Position numbers and translations under genes: made by a program
In this document: positions 51,903 through 60,836 of the stretch, piece after piece
Numbering within the stretch: the stretch's first letter is position 1
How the letters are laid out: every line of letters begins with the position of its first letter
From: Stenotrophomonas maltophilia
GTDB taxonomy: Bacteria > Pseudomonadota > Gammaproteobacteria > Xanthomonadales > Xanthomonadaceae
NCBI RefSeq assembly: GCF_003205835.1
Contig: NZ_CP029773.1
Coordinates: 2,512,501-2,576,500, forward strand
Direction: 5' to 3'
Length of the DNA: 64,000 bases
Notes under the pieces: generated by a model
What the model saw: only the letters and a program-made list of their open reading frames with translations
The model's database searches: none
What the model was told of the DNA's origin: nothing

Positions 51903-53063
51903 ATGACCCGCGGCGTCTGCCTGGCTCTGCTGCTGTTACTGCTTCCTTCCCTCACCCTGTCAGCGCCAGCGCCTGCGCCGGTCGAAGCACGGGTGCCCTT
52001 CGCACCGACGCCCTTCGTTGGCAGCGACGGCCTGCGCCATCTGGCCTACGAGCTGCACATCACCAACTACTACGGCGACACCGGGGCGCTGCAGCCGCAA
52101 TCGCTGCAGGTGTTCGGCGACGACGCCGAAACCCCGCTGCTGAGCCTGGATGCCCCGGCCCTGCGCCATTGGGTACGGCCGTCGCCTCCAGAGGATGGCG
52201 CCATCTCCATTGCAGCTGGAAAGCGCCTGGTGGTGTTCCTGTGGCTGTCCCTGCCAGCCACCGGTAACGTGCCGCACATCCTTCGCCACCGCATGCTGCT
52301 GGGCACCGAGCGCGGCGGCAGTGTGGAACTGGATGGCGCCCACGTTGCGGTTAACGCGGCGCCGGTGAGGACGCTCGGTCCGCCCCTGCAAGGCGGTCGA
52401 TGGCTGGCCCATGAAGGGCCCGGCGCGGCGCAGTCACACCACTGGGGCAGCCTGGTGGCGGTGAATGGTGATCTGACCATTCCACAGCGCTTCGCGCTCG
52501 ACCTGGTCGGCGTCGACGAACGTGGGCGCGCCGTGCGTCCAACGGCCCGGGATCTGCAGCACACCCACCATTCGGACTGGGTGGGTTATGCCGCCCCCGT
52601 ACTGGCCGTGGCCGACGGCATCGTGCGTGCGGTCCGTGATGGGCAACCCGAGCATCCGCCGCTGACCGCGCAGCCGGAACCCGTTTCACTGACAGCGGAT
52701 GGCCTGTTCGGTAACTACGTTGTCCTGGAAATCTCGCCGGGTGTGTTTGCCAGCTACGCCCATCTGCGAACCGGCAGCATCAAGGTAGAGCCCGGGCAAC
52801 GGGTCCAGCGCGGACAGGCGTTGGCCCAGCTCGGCCAGTCCGGCAATTCCGCCGCGCCTCATCTGCACTTCCAGCTTTCCAACAAGGCCACGTTCGAAGG
52901 CTCCGAGGGCATTCCGTACGTCTTCCAGGCCTTCGACGATTTCGGGCCTGAAAGCGAGGCGCAGCTGTTCGGCCAAGGGGAGGCCTGGAAGCCCGGCATG
53001 GCCGTGCCACGGGAGAATCAGCTGCCGCTGAACGACATCGTCATTGCCTTCCCGCCACGCTGA
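51903..53063 (+). CDS. Exported M23-family metallopeptidase (LytM-like)
   Basis: This 386-residue protein has a signal peptide (1-20), a 200-residue N-terminal beta domain and a C-terminal LytM domain. The LytM domain shows a degenerate first site (HTHHSDWVGY), GNYVVLE, FASYAHL and GNSAAPHLHFQL with the HxH zinc ligands. Such enzymes cut peptidoglycan cross-links or act on extracellular peptides. GGGGGAAC precedes the ATG. It is convergent with macB, only 5 bp apart. Confidence 0.88.
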   Translation: MTRGVCLALLLLLLPSLTLSAPAPAPVEARVPFAPTPFVGSDGLRHLAYELHITNYYGDTGALQPQSLQVFGDDAETPLLSLDAPALRHWVRPSPPEDGAISIAAGKRLVVFLWLSLPATGNVPHILRHRMLLGTERGGSVELDGAHVAVNAAPVRTLGPPLQGGRWLAHEGPGAAQSHHWGSLVAVNGDLTIPQRFALDLVGVDERGRAVRPTARDLQHTHHSDWVGYAAPVLAVADGIVRAVRDGQPEHPPLTAQPEPVSLTADGLFGNYVVLEISPGVFASYAHLRTGSIKVEPGQRVQRGQALAQLGQSGNSAAPHLHFQLSNKATFEGSEGIPYVFQAFDDFGPESEAQLFGQGEAWKPGMAVPRENQLPLNDIVIAFPPR

Positions 53064-53068
53064 CACGT

Positions 53069-55012
53069 TCACTCCACCGCCAGCGCCTGGATCGGGTCGA
53101 GCTGTGCGGCACTGCGCGCCGGGAAGTAGCCGAAGCCAAGCCCGATCGCAGACGAACATGCCAGCGCGGCGAGCACCGGCCCCGCCGTAAACAGGAACGG
53201 TACACCCAGCGACAGCAGGCTGGACAGCGCCCCCACCCCGAACGCGAACAGCACCCCCAGCACGCCACCGAACAGGCAGATCAGCACGGCCTCGATCAGG
53301 AACTGGCGCAGGATGTCGCCCTGCCGCGCGCCCACCGCCAGCCGCACGCCGATCTCGCGCACGCGCTCCTTCACCGAGACCAGCATGATGTTCATCACCC
53401 CAACCCCGCCGACCACCAGCGCCACGGCGGCAATGGCGGAGACCAGCGCGGCCATGGTCTGGCTGGACTTCATCACCGCCTTGCGGATCTGGTCGGCGTT
53501 GTAGATGAAGAAGTCACGACGGCCATGCAACCGCTCCAGCTCGGCCCCCAGCGAGGCTTCGGCGGCGTTGGTGGGCACGTTGTCGCGCACGCGCACCGTG
53601 ATGCTCTCCAGGCGCTCGCTGCCCAGCAGCCGCGAGGCCGCCGAGGTATACGGCACGTAGACCGTCGGGGTTGCACCGCCCGCGAACGCATTGGCCCCGA
53701 CCACACCGATCACCTCCACCGGCATGCCGCCCAGCAGCACCGTGCTGCCGATCGGGCTGCCGCTGAACAGCGCTTTGGCCGCCTTCTGGTCGACCACGCC
53801 CACGGCACGGTGCGCATCCACTTCGGCGTCGATGAAGAAGCGGCCGGCCTTCAGCCGCAGCCCACGCACGCGCGGCATGTCGGCGCCTACGCCCAGCACC
53901 TGGGTGTTGGCACGCCGGTTGCCCTGCAGCGCCGCCACCGATCCGCTCAGGTTCGGGCTCACGCTGTCCACGTAACTCAAGGCCGCAAGATGGTCCGCAT
54001 CGCCCACCACCAGTGTCTCGATCTCCGCCGAGCGCGGGTCACCGAAATCGGCGCCCGGGAAGATCTCCAGCGTACTGGCGCCCAGTTCGTTGATCTGTGA
54101 TTCGACCTGCGCCTGTGCACCCTTGCCCAGCGCAACCACAGTCACCACGGCCGCGACGCCGATGATGATGCCGAGCATGGTCAGCAGCGTGCGCAGGCGA
54201 TGGGCCAGCATCGAGCGCACGGCCATGCGCGCGGCTTCGCGAACTGCGTCCATGCGTGCGCGGCGCTCGGTGACCGGCAACGCGCCGCATTCGGTCCCGG
54301 GAGTTTCAGCCGCAGCACGCGATCCCCGCTCGCCGCGGTCGGCCACCACCCGGCCGTCAGCGATCTCGATCACCCGCGCCGCGTTGGCGGCGATCGCTGC
54401 ATCGTGCGTCACCAGGATCACCGTGTGGCCCTGTGCATGCAGGCGCTTCAGCTCGGCCATCACCTGCTGGCCACTAGCGTGATCGAGCGCGCCGGTGGGT
54501 TCATCGGCCAGCACGATCGCGCCGCCGTTCATCAGCGAACGGGCAATGGACACACGCTGCTGCTGGCCTCCGGACAGCTGGCTCGGCCGGTTCGCGATGC
54601 GTTCGCCCAACCCCAGTGTTTCCAGCAGCGTGCGTGCACGGGCAGTGCGCACGTCCGCCTCCACGCCGGCATAGACTGCCGGCAGCGCCACGTTCTCGGT
54701 GGCACTCAGGTTCTCCATCAGGTTGTAGCGCTGGAAGATGAAGCCGAAATGCTCGCGGCGCAGACGTGCCAGCGCGTCCGGCGCCATCTGCTCGGTGGCC
54801 TCGCCGTTCACCCGATAGCTGCCCTCGGTCGGCCGGTCCAGGCAGCCAAGGATGTTCATCAGCGTGGACTTGCCCGAGCCCGAGGGGCCGATGATGGCGA
54901 TGAACTCGCCGGCATCGATGCGCAGCGAAACGTCCTTCAGCACCACCACCTCGCCGGCAGCGGAGCGATAGGCGCGCGATACGCCATGCAGTTCCAGCAG
55001 TGCGTCGGCCAT
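53069..55012 (-). CDS. macB: MacB-type ABC exporter (ATPase plus permease)
   Basis: This 647-residue inner-membrane protein begins with an ABC ATPase: Walker A GPSGSGKST, signature LSGGQQQRVSIARSLMNGG and Walker B IVLADEPTGALD. Four transmembrane helices and a large periplasmic MacB domain follow, ending in FtsX-like IGVRLAVGARQGDILRQF. It resembles E. coli MacB throughout. The ATG at 55012 has GGGGA at good spacing; a GTG at 55018 overlapping the macA stop is an alternative. It drives export of macrolides, peptides or haem precursors through MacA and a TolC-like pore, which is not encoded here. Confidence 0.93.
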   Translation of the reverse strand: MADALLELHGVSRAYRSAAGEVVVLKDVSLRIDAGEFIAIIGPSGSGKSTLMNILGCLDRPTEGSYRVNGEATEQMAPDALARLRREHFGFIFQRYNLMENLSATENVALPAVYAGVEADVRTARARTLLETLGLGERIANRPSQLSGGQQQRVSIARSLMNGGAIVLADEPTGALDHASGQQVMAELKRLHAQGHTVILVTHDAAIAANAARVIEIADGRVVADRGERGSRAAAETPGTECGALPVTERRARMDAVREAARMAVRSMLAHRLRTLLTMLGIIIGVAAVVTVVALGKGAQAQVESQINELGASTLEIFPGADFGDPRSAEIETLVVGDADHLAALSYVDSVSPNLSGSVAALQGNRRANTQVLGVGADMPRVRGLRLKAGRFFIDAEVDAHRAVGVVDQKAAKALFSGSPIGSTVLLGGMPVEVIGVVGANAFAGGATPTVYVPYTSAASRLLGSERLESITVRVRDNVPTNAAEASLGAELERLHGRRDFFIYNADQIRKAVMKSSQTMAALVSAIAAVALVVGGVGVMNIMLVSVKERVREIGVRLAVGARQGDILRQFLIEAVLICLFGGVLGVLFAFGVGALSSLLSLGVPFLFTAGPVLAALACSSAIGLGFGYFPARSAAQLDPIQALAVE

Positions 55013-55014
55013 GC

Positions 55015-56196
55015 TCACATCCCCAGCAGGCTGGTCGGTTCGGATTCGCCGCCGCTGGGCGCCTGCCCGACCACCACGTTCTCGCCCTCGCGCAGGCCGG
55101 ACAGGATCTGCACGGCGGTGGCGGTGCGCAGGCCGGTCGTCACCGCACGCTCCTGGGGGCGGCCCTTCGTGTCCACCACGCGCACGGTTCCACGGCTGCC
55201 GTCCTTGCCATCCGAATCGGCCAGCGCCGTCAGTGGCACCTGCAGCGCGTTGGCGACCCGCGCCAGCTGCAGGGTCACCTTCACCGTCATCGAAGGCTTC
55301 AGCTTCAGGCCGGGATTGGCCACGTCGAACAGGCCGGCTTAGTACACCGCCTTCGGCGTCTGCGCAGAGCCACCCGCATTGCCGGTGGCGACGTCGGCAA
55401 TCGAGGAGGGCGCCGGTTCCAGCTGCTGCAGGTGGGATTCATAGCGGCGGCCGCTCGGCCCCAGTGTCGAGAACCACAGCGGTTGTCCCGGTGCCACCAG
55501 CTCGACGTCGGCCTCGGCGATCTCGGCGCGCACGGTCATCGTATCCATCTGCGCCAGCATCACGATGGTCGGCGTGGTCTGCATCGAGTTCAACGTCTGC
55601 CCGGCCTTGGTGACGATGGCCACGATGTAGCCGTCGCTGGGCGACACAATGCGGGTATAGCCAAGGTTGATCCGTGCGGTTTCGACCTGGGTCACGGCCT
55701 GGTCGATCTGCGCCTGCAGCGCGGCCACCTCTGAGCGTGCCGCATCGCGTGCCACGCGTGCGGCTTCGAAACCTTCCTGTGACACCAGGCGCGATGCCAC
55801 CAGCTGCGATTGCCGCTGGTAAGCGCGACTGGCCTGCGCATAGCGAGCCTCGCTGGCGGCATGCTGGGCACGCAGCGTATTGGTAGCCGCCTCGGCGCTG
55901 CGCAGTGCGATGCGCTGCGGCTGCGAATCGACCTCGGCGATCAGGTCACCGGCTTGTACGCGCTGGCCCAGCACCACATGCAGGCGCTTGACCTGGCCGG
56001 ACACCTGCGCACCCACCGCCACCAGCTCCTTGGGATGGACCCGGCCGACCGCCTGTACGGTCTTCTCCAGATCCGCCACCCTTGCCGGTGCGGTGATCAG
56101 CGCGGCATCATCGCCGCCGGCAAACGCCCACCATCCAGCGCCGGCGGCCAATGTGGCCACGGTGGCGGCAATGATCCAGGTCCTGCGGTTGCTCAT
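55015..56196 (-). pseudogene. macA: MacA-type membrane-fusion protein, interrupted by an in-frame stop
   Basis: The frame from ATG 56196 encodes a membrane anchor (WIIAATVATLAAGAGWW), a lipoyl-like half, a coiled-coil hairpin and a beta-barrel region. It then meets TAA at 55341-55339, right after KAVY. The same frame continues without a shift as AGLFDVANPGLKLKPSMTV to the natural TGA at 55017, abutting macB. In E. coli MacA this place reads as an unbroken aromatic-rich strand, so one codon is changed to a stop. The product would lack about 108 C-terminal residues, including the membrane-proximal domain. A sequencing error is possible; the rest of the frame is intact. Confidence 0.82.
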
Positions 56197-56283
56197 CGAA
56201 ACGCCCGGCTGCATGCAGTCGCCCAGTGCGACCGCCGAAACCGCAGTCTGGAAGCCGCGGATGGACGTTTCTTGGAGCCACTG

Positions 56284-56300
56284 TGGAGATTGCATGGAGG
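56284..56300 (-). promoter_or_regulatory. Candidate response-regulator site A
   Basis: TGGAGATTGCATGGAGG lies 88 bp upstream of macA. Read on the minus strand it holds CTCCATG and CTCCACA 11 bp apart. Similar sequences precede the two-component operon and the ABC membrane gene. Confidence 0.45.
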
Positions 56301-56356
56301 CGCGGCAGCCGTTCAGGCACCAGCCCCGCGCCTGAATGCTGCGGCCTGCGTCCACG

Positions 56357-56377
56357 CAATCTCGACACAATCTCGAC
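56357..56377 (+). promoter_or_regulatory. Candidate response-regulator site B
   Basis: CAATCTCGAC occurs twice with an 11-bp period (56357-56366 and 56368-56377), as expected for tandem OmpR-family binding. It is 56 bp before the membrane protein gene that starts the two-component operon, and is followed by GAGTCTCCATC. Confidence 0.5.
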
Positions 56378-56432
56378 CGAGTCTCCATCAACGGTCGCTA
56401 GCCTCGTCGGCCTCGCCGACTGCCCGCCTGCC

Positions 56433-56999
56433 GTGTCCCTTTCCCATCCAGACCTGCCACCCATCGATGTGCGCCGTGCCTACCTGGCGTGGTGCGCGCC
56501 TTCGCCGTGGTTGATCGCCGTCGTGTTGGCATCGACCACCAGCTGGATGCTGGCCGCGCCGGATCCGTTACCCCCGCTGCTGGCGGGCTTCGGGGCGGCG
56601 GCCCTGGTGGGGTTCCGCAGCGATGGGCCCGGTGGCACTGGCCGTTCCGGCGCACTCGCGTCGCTGGCGCTGATGGGTCTGGCGGTCTGGGCGGCAACGC
56701 ACCCGGTCGCCGACGCCACCCTGCATCTGCTGCTCGCCCTAGCCACTCTCGTGGTCGTCGCCCTGCTGGCACTGCGCCTGCGTGCCATCCTGGGCATGGC
56801 CTTGCGGCTGCAGGCCCGGGTAGATGCCACTCCCATGGCATCGCGCTGGAGCAAGCTGCCGGCGGCGGTGTCCACCCTGATGCTGCAGCATCTGCGCGGC
56901 GCAGATGCAGTGGAACCGAGTCTGCGGCGCACGCTGGTGCTGGCCACCCTGGCCTGGGCTGCCAACGAAGAGGCGCAGGACATGCAGTGCCGACGATGA
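56433..56999 (+). CDS. Small inner-membrane protein ahead of the two-component genes
   Basis: A GTG at 56433 begins a 188-residue protein with three hydrophobic helices (about 20-40, 43-56 and 72-110). A polar, helical tail carries MASRWSKLPAAVSTLMLQHL. An upstream in-frame ATG at 56226 would add 69 residues without family character and would cover the candidate operators. Its stop overlaps an ATG (ATGA) that could start the response regulator. Unrecognised; possibly an accessory sensor. Confidence 0.62.
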   Translation: MSLSHPDLPPIDVRRAYLAWCAPSPWLIAVVLASTTSWMLAAPDPLPPLLAGFGAAALVGFRSDGPGGTGRSGALASLALMGLAVWAATHPVADATLHLLLALATLVVVALLALRLRAILGMALRLQARVDATPMASRWSKLPAAVSTLMLQHLRGADAVEPSLRRTLVLATLAWAANEEAQDMQCRR

Positions 57000-57052
57000 C
57001 CCTGCCCCAGATCCCGCTCTTGCCCACCCTTGCCCCGAACCCGCAGCACGCA

Positions 57053-57769
57053 ATGAAACACGATCTCCGTACCCGACAGGCACCCTTGGTGCTGATTGCC
57101 GAAGATGAGGGCGAAATCGCCGACATCCTCAGTGCCTACCTGGCCCGTTCCGGCCTGCGCAGCGCCCGCGCCGCCGACGGTGAGGCGGCACTCGCCAGCC
57201 ACCGCCAACTGCGTCCGGACCTGGTGCTGCTGGATGTGCAGATGCCAAAACTGGATGGCTGGCAGGTGCTGAGCGAACTGCGACGGATCGGCAACACCCC
57301 GGTCATCATGCTCACTGCCCTCGACCAGGACGTGGACAAGCTGACCGGCCTGCGCGTGGGCGCCGACGACTACGTGGCCAAGCCGTTCAATCCGGCCGAG
57401 ATCGTCGCCCGCATCCAGGCCGTGCTGCGCCGGAGTTCCCGGCCCCTGGTCGAAGCGCCCAACGGGCTGATCCGCCAAGGGCCCTTCGAGATCGACCTGC
57501 GCAGCCACGAGGTGACCGTGCGCCATGGCGAGCAGGTGCACGCACTGAACTTCACCCTCACCGAGTTCCGGCTGCTGGTGCACATGGCGCGTGCGCCACG
57601 GCAGGTGCATGCGCGGGCCGATCTCCTGCATGCCTGCCTGCCCGAGGGCGACGCGCAGGAACGCACCGTCGACAGCCATGTCAGCAAACTGCGGCGCAAG
57701 CTGGAGGATGTCGGCGTGATCGGCATTCCCGCCACCATCCGCGGCGTCGGCTACCGCTTCCTGGACTGA
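57053..57769 (+). CDS. OmpR-family response regulator (BaeR-like)
   Basis: This 238-residue protein has a receiver domain (12-125) with Asp61 in LVLLDVQMPKLDGW, acidic LIAEDEGE and Lys in YVAKPFNPAE. A winged helix follows (about 140-235) with FTLTEFRLLVHMARAP and VDSHVSKLRRKL. The start at 57053 gives the usual N-terminus. The ATG at 56996, overlapping the previous stop, would add 19 residues. It ends directly before the histidine kinase gene. It probably binds the CAATCTC/CTCCAT motifs near macA, its own operon and the ABC gene. Confidence 0.9.
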   Translation: MKHDLRTRQAPLVLIAEDEGEIADILSAYLARSGLRSARAADGEAALASHRQLRPDLVLLDVQMPKLDGWQVLSELRRIGNTPVIMLTALDQDVDKLTGLRVGADDYVAKPFNPAEIVARIQAVLRRSSRPLVEAPNGLIRQGPFEIDLRSHEVTVRHGEQVHALNFTLTEFRLLVHMARAPRQVHARADLLHACLPEGDAQERTVDSHVSKLRRKLEDVGVIGIPATIRGVGYRFLD

Positions 57770-58849
57770 ATGATGAACCCCAAAGGCAAGAGCATCGGAC
57801 GCCAGATCACGCTGTCCATCACGGTGGCCTCGCTGTGTTCGACAGTGCTGTCGATCAGCGGCTTCTACCTGTTCTATTACCTCATGGAGGTGTTCTATCC
57901 GCGCTGGTACGACGAGCCGGAAACGATCATGCCGTCCGGGCTGGAATGGCTGTGGATCGGATTGACCGCCACCGTGGTCGTCATCTTCGCCACGCTGGTC
58001 GCCTCGCGCCTGACCCGGCGCATCATCACGCCGTTGAACTCGGTGGCCGAAAGCCTGCGCCGGGTCGCCAGTGGCGATCTGGAAGCGCGTGCACGCGGTG
58101 GTGATACCACGATGGCCGAAGCGGCCACGCTGGTCAGCGATTTCAACTCCATGGCAGAACGGCTGAGCCGGATGTCCGAGAACCGGGTGTTCTGGAACGC
58201 CGCGATCGCGCATGAACTGCGCACGCCGATGACCATCCTGCGCGGCCGCCTGCAGGGCATCGCCGAAGGCGTGTTCGAGCCGGGGCCTGAGCAGTTCAAC
58301 AGCATGCTCACCCAGCTGGAAGGCCTGACCCGCATCATCGAGGACCTGCGCGTGGTCAGCCTGGCCGAGAGTGGCCACCTGGATCTGCGCCTGCAGCGCA
58401 GCGATGTCAGTGTGCAGGTGGCCGCGGTGGTGGAAGCCATGTCCGAGGCACTGAACGAAAGCGGGTTCTCGGTAACGCTGGACGCGCGGCCGTCGCTGGC
58501 GGATTGCGATCCGGCGCGCATCCGCCAGGCGGTGCTGGCGCTGCTGGAGAACGCGCGTCGCCATGCCATTCCCTGCCCGCTGCGGGTGCGCGTCACGCTG
58601 GCGCAGGGTCATTGCACGGTGGCGGTGGAGGATGGCGGCCCCGGTGTGCCGGACGAACTGCGTGACAGCATTTTCGAAGCGTTCCAGCGCACCGACGTCT
58701 CGCGTTCGCGGCAGAGCGGTGGCTCCGGGCTGGGCCTGGCGGTGGTGCGTGCGATTGCCGTGGCCCATCACGGAACGGCGCTATGCCGGGCCACCGAACG
58801 TGGCGGCAGTTCGTTCGAGATCCGTTGGCCGGTGCATGCGCGCCGTTGA
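57770..58849 (+). CDS. Sensor histidine kinase (BaeS-like)
   Basis: This 359-residue kinase has two transmembrane helices (about 12-38 and 60-80) with a very short periplasmic loop, a HAMP domain (81-133), HisKA with His148 in IAHELRTPM and an HATPase with ENARRHA, DGGPGVP and GGSGLGLAVV. The loop of about 20 residues (YPRWYDEPETIMPSG) suggests sensing within the membrane, as in intramembrane-sensing kinases. It follows the response regulator gene with no gap. The family pair BaeRS controls envelope-stress exporters. Confidence 0.9.
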   Translation: MMNPKGKSIGRQITLSITVASLCSTVLSISGFYLFYYLMEVFYPRWYDEPETIMPSGLEWLWIGLTATVVVIFATLVASRLTRRIITPLNSVAESLRRVASGDLEARARGGDTTMAEAATLVSDFNSMAERLSRMSENRVFWNAAIAHELRTPMTILRGRLQGIAEGVFEPGPEQFNSMLTQLEGLTRIIEDLRVVSLAESGHLDLRLQRSDVSVQVAAVVEAMSEALNESGFSVTLDARPSLADCDPARIRQAVLALLENARRHAIPCPLRVRVTLAQGHCTVAVEDGGPGVPDELRDSIFEAFQRTDVSRSRQSGGSGLGLAVVRAIAVAHHGTALCRATERGGSSFEIRWPVHARR

Positions 58850-58868
58850 GGCGGTAGACACTGCCCTG

Positions 58869-58890
58869 GTAGCGGCCCACCTTGGTGGGC
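58869..58890. repeat. GTAG-headed REP element
   Basis: GTAGCGGCCCACCTTGGTGG continues to GGC and forms a perfect GCCCACC/GGTGGGC stem. It lies 20 bp after the kinase gene and fits the SMAG family. Confidence 0.75.
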
Positions 58891-58924
58891 ATTCGCATCG
58901 CTGAACGGCGCCGGTTCCTCCACG

Positions 58925-58946
58925 CAATCTCCATCGTCCCTCCATA
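58925..58946 (+). promoter_or_regulatory. Candidate response-regulator site C
   Basis: CAATCTCCATC is followed at once by GTCCCTCCATA, two 11-bp half-sites. CCACGCAATCT just before it is also found at site B. It lies 93 bp upstream of the ABC membrane protein gene. Confidence 0.45.
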
Positions 58947-59038
58947 CCCGCTCCAAAGGGCCGCCGATACTGGGCGTGACCAGGGAGGCGGCAGGTATCC
59001 GGCCCCCTGCCCTGCCTCCACCTCGCCCAGGCATCCCC

Positions 59039-59965
59039 ATGAAACACCCGCACGATCCGGCGGCCGCCGCCGGCAGCATCGGCCAGCAGAACGCGGCCGC
59101 CACCCTCAAGGCCATCCTGCGCACCTACCCGTGGCAGCTCACCGGCACCTTTTCGCTGGTGGCGCTGGAAAATGCGCTGCTGCTGGCCTATCCGCTGTTT
59201 GCCGGCTTCGCGGTAGACGCGATCATTCGTGGCAACATCGGCCATGCCATCTCCTACGCCGGCGTGGTGCTGCTGTTCTGGCTGGTCGGCGCCGCCCGCC
59301 GTGCGGTCGATACCCGCACCTTCACCCGCATCTATGCCGACCTGGCGGTGAATGTGGTGCAGGCGCAGCGCAGGCTGGGCCAGGCCACCTCCACCTCGGC
59401 CGCGCGCGTTGTACTGGCCCGTGAGTTCGTCGACTTCTTCGAGAAGCACGTGCCGATCATCGCCACCGCGCTGGTATCGATGTTCGGTGCGGCAGCGATG
59501 CTGCTGGCGATCGAACCGCTGGTGGGCGCTGCAAGCCTGGTCGCACTGCTGGGTGCATTGTTGCTGCTGCCATCGTTCGCACGTCGCAACGAACAGCTGC
59601 ATGGACGCCTGAACAACCGGCTGGAACATGAGATCCGCCTGGTCGACCGGGTCAGTCCCTCGGTGCTGCGTCGCCACTACACCACGCTGTCGCGGCTGCG
59701 CATCCTGCTCTCCGATCGCGAAGCCGGTGCCTTCGTGGTCGTTGGCGCGGCGGCGGCGGTGCTGTTCGCGCTCACCATCGGCCGTCTCGCCACCACCGAC
59801 GGGGTTACCCCGGGCCATGTGTACGCGGTGATGACCTACCTGTGGACGTTCGTCGGCAGCCTGGATGATGCGCCGTCGATGGTGGATCAGCTGGCGCGGT
59901 TGAAGGACATCGGCCGCCGCGTCAGCCCGGGCATGGAAGATGCGGAGCACAAGGACGCCGCGTGA
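59039..59965 (+). CDS. ABC transporter six-transmembrane protein without ATPase domain
   Basis: This 308-residue protein has about six transmembrane helices with the long cytoplasmic loops typical of ABC type-I exporters (LREFVDFFEKHVPI region). It ends after the last helix, with no Walker motifs. Such 'six-transmembrane domain-containing' proteins stand alone in Stenotrophomonas. It is preceded by a motif shared with the macA and two-component promoters, so it may belong to that regulon. The start at 59039 avoids a proline-rich extension. Transport function without its own ATPase is unproven. Confidence 0.8.
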   Translation: MKHPHDPAAAAGSIGQQNAAATLKAILRTYPWQLTGTFSLVALENALLLAYPLFAGFAVDAIIRGNIGHAISYAGVVLLFWLVGAARRAVDTRTFTRIYADLAVNVVQAQRRLGQATSTSAARVVLAREFVDFFEKHVPIIATALVSMFGAAAMLLAIEPLVGAASLVALLGALLLLPSFARRNEQLHGRLNNRLEHEIRLVDRVSPSVLRRHYTTLSRLRILLSDREAGAFVVVGAAAAVLFALTIGRLATTDGVTPGHVYAVMTYLWTFVGSLDDAPSMVDQLARLKDIGRRVSPGMEDAEHKDAA

Positions 59966-59968
59966 CCG

Positions 59969-60062
59969 GTAGATGCCCACCTTGGTGGGCAACGATGTAT
60001 CGCGGCGCCAACCAAGGTTGGCGACTCCCGGGGCAACGGTGCCAACCAAGGTTGGCGACTAC
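59969..60062. repeat. Three-stem SMAG-type array
   Basis: GTAG (59969) is followed by three hairpins. The first is TGCCCACC/GGTGGGCA (59974-59991). The other two are identical 16-base GCCAACC-AA-GGTTGGC palindromes (60007-60022 and 60041-60056). It ends in CTAC (60059-60062). Read on the minus strand that last GTAG supplies the TAG stop of the TetR gene. Confidence 0.82.
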
Positions 60063-60667
60063 GTTGCCGTGCGCCCGCACATCGCCAATGCACCGATGAT
60101 CAACGCTTCCATGCTGCGGTCGAACTCGGCCTCCTGCGCCTTCCGATCCAGCGGACGCCGCGTGGTATCCACCACCGCATGCCGCGAGTACACGGTGTCG
60201 GCCAACGCCACGGCGTGATAGGCCACGGTGGACAACAGCCACGCCGCCTGCTCCAGCGGCAGGCCATGCACGTGGCTGAATTCGGCATGGTGGCGCTGGA
60301 TGCGCGCCAGCATCTCCGGTGTCTTCGCGCCGTGGCTGACCAGGAACGGCGCCAGGCCCGGATTCCCGTCCACCAGCGTCCGCAGTGAACGTTGGAACGC
60401 ACGCAGATCCTCCTCGATGCTGCGCCGGCCAGCGGCATCCAGCGGCGGTGCCTGCCAACGCTCGAAGATCGCCTCGGCCACCAGCTCGCGCAGTGCCGCC
60501 AGATTCGCCACATGCTTGTACAGCGCGATGTGGCTGACCCCCAGCGCCGCCGCCACGCCCACGAAGCTCAGCCCCGGCAGCGTCATGGCAATGCCGGCGT
60601 CGGCGATGCGCTCGCGGGTGATGCTGGGCGGCCGCCCACGGGCAGCGGTCTTTTTCGGTGCGGCCAT
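60059..60667 (-). CDS. TetR-family regulator
   Basis: This 202-residue protein has a helix-turn-helix (about 15-60: RERIADAGIAM, LGVSHIALYKHVAN) and a TetR C-terminal domain. The start at 60667 follows GGAG. It is divergent from the siderophore-interacting protein gene, and an inverted repeat lies between them at 60783-60805. It probably represses that gene. Its stop codon is formed by a palindromic repeat. Confidence 0.88.
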   Translation of the reverse strand: MAAPKKTAARGRPPSITRERIADAGIAMTLPGLSFVGVAAALGVSHIALYKHVANLAALRELVAEAIFERWQAPPLDAAGRRSIEEDLRAFQRSLRTLVDGNPGLAPFLVSHGAKTPEMLARIQRHHAEFSHVHGLPLEQAAWLLSTVAYHAVALADTVYSRHAVVDTTRRPLDRKAQEAEFDRSMEALIIGALAMCGRTAT

Positions 60668-60782
60668 GCGGTAACAGCTCCTGCGCGAGGCGCGGGCAAG
60701 GGTTGCCATGGTGGTGCGCAGGGACGCAGTGGTCAACGCATCATGCGGCCCCTGGACCGGCCCGGGTTGCGGCGCGATCAAT

Positions 60783-60805
60783 TTAGTTTACTATGATGTA
60801 ACTAA
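60783..60805. promoter_or_regulatory. TetR operator, TTAGTT-N11-AACTAA
   Basis: Perfect 6-bp arms TTAGTT and AACTAA flank TACTATGATGT. The segment is strikingly AT-rich in its surroundings and contains TATGAT, a good -10 match. It lies 31 bp before the flavoreductase start and 115 bp before the TetR start. Confidence 0.65.
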
Positions 60806-60836
60806 TTCGCATTTGCAGTGTCCAGGATCGTTGTCG

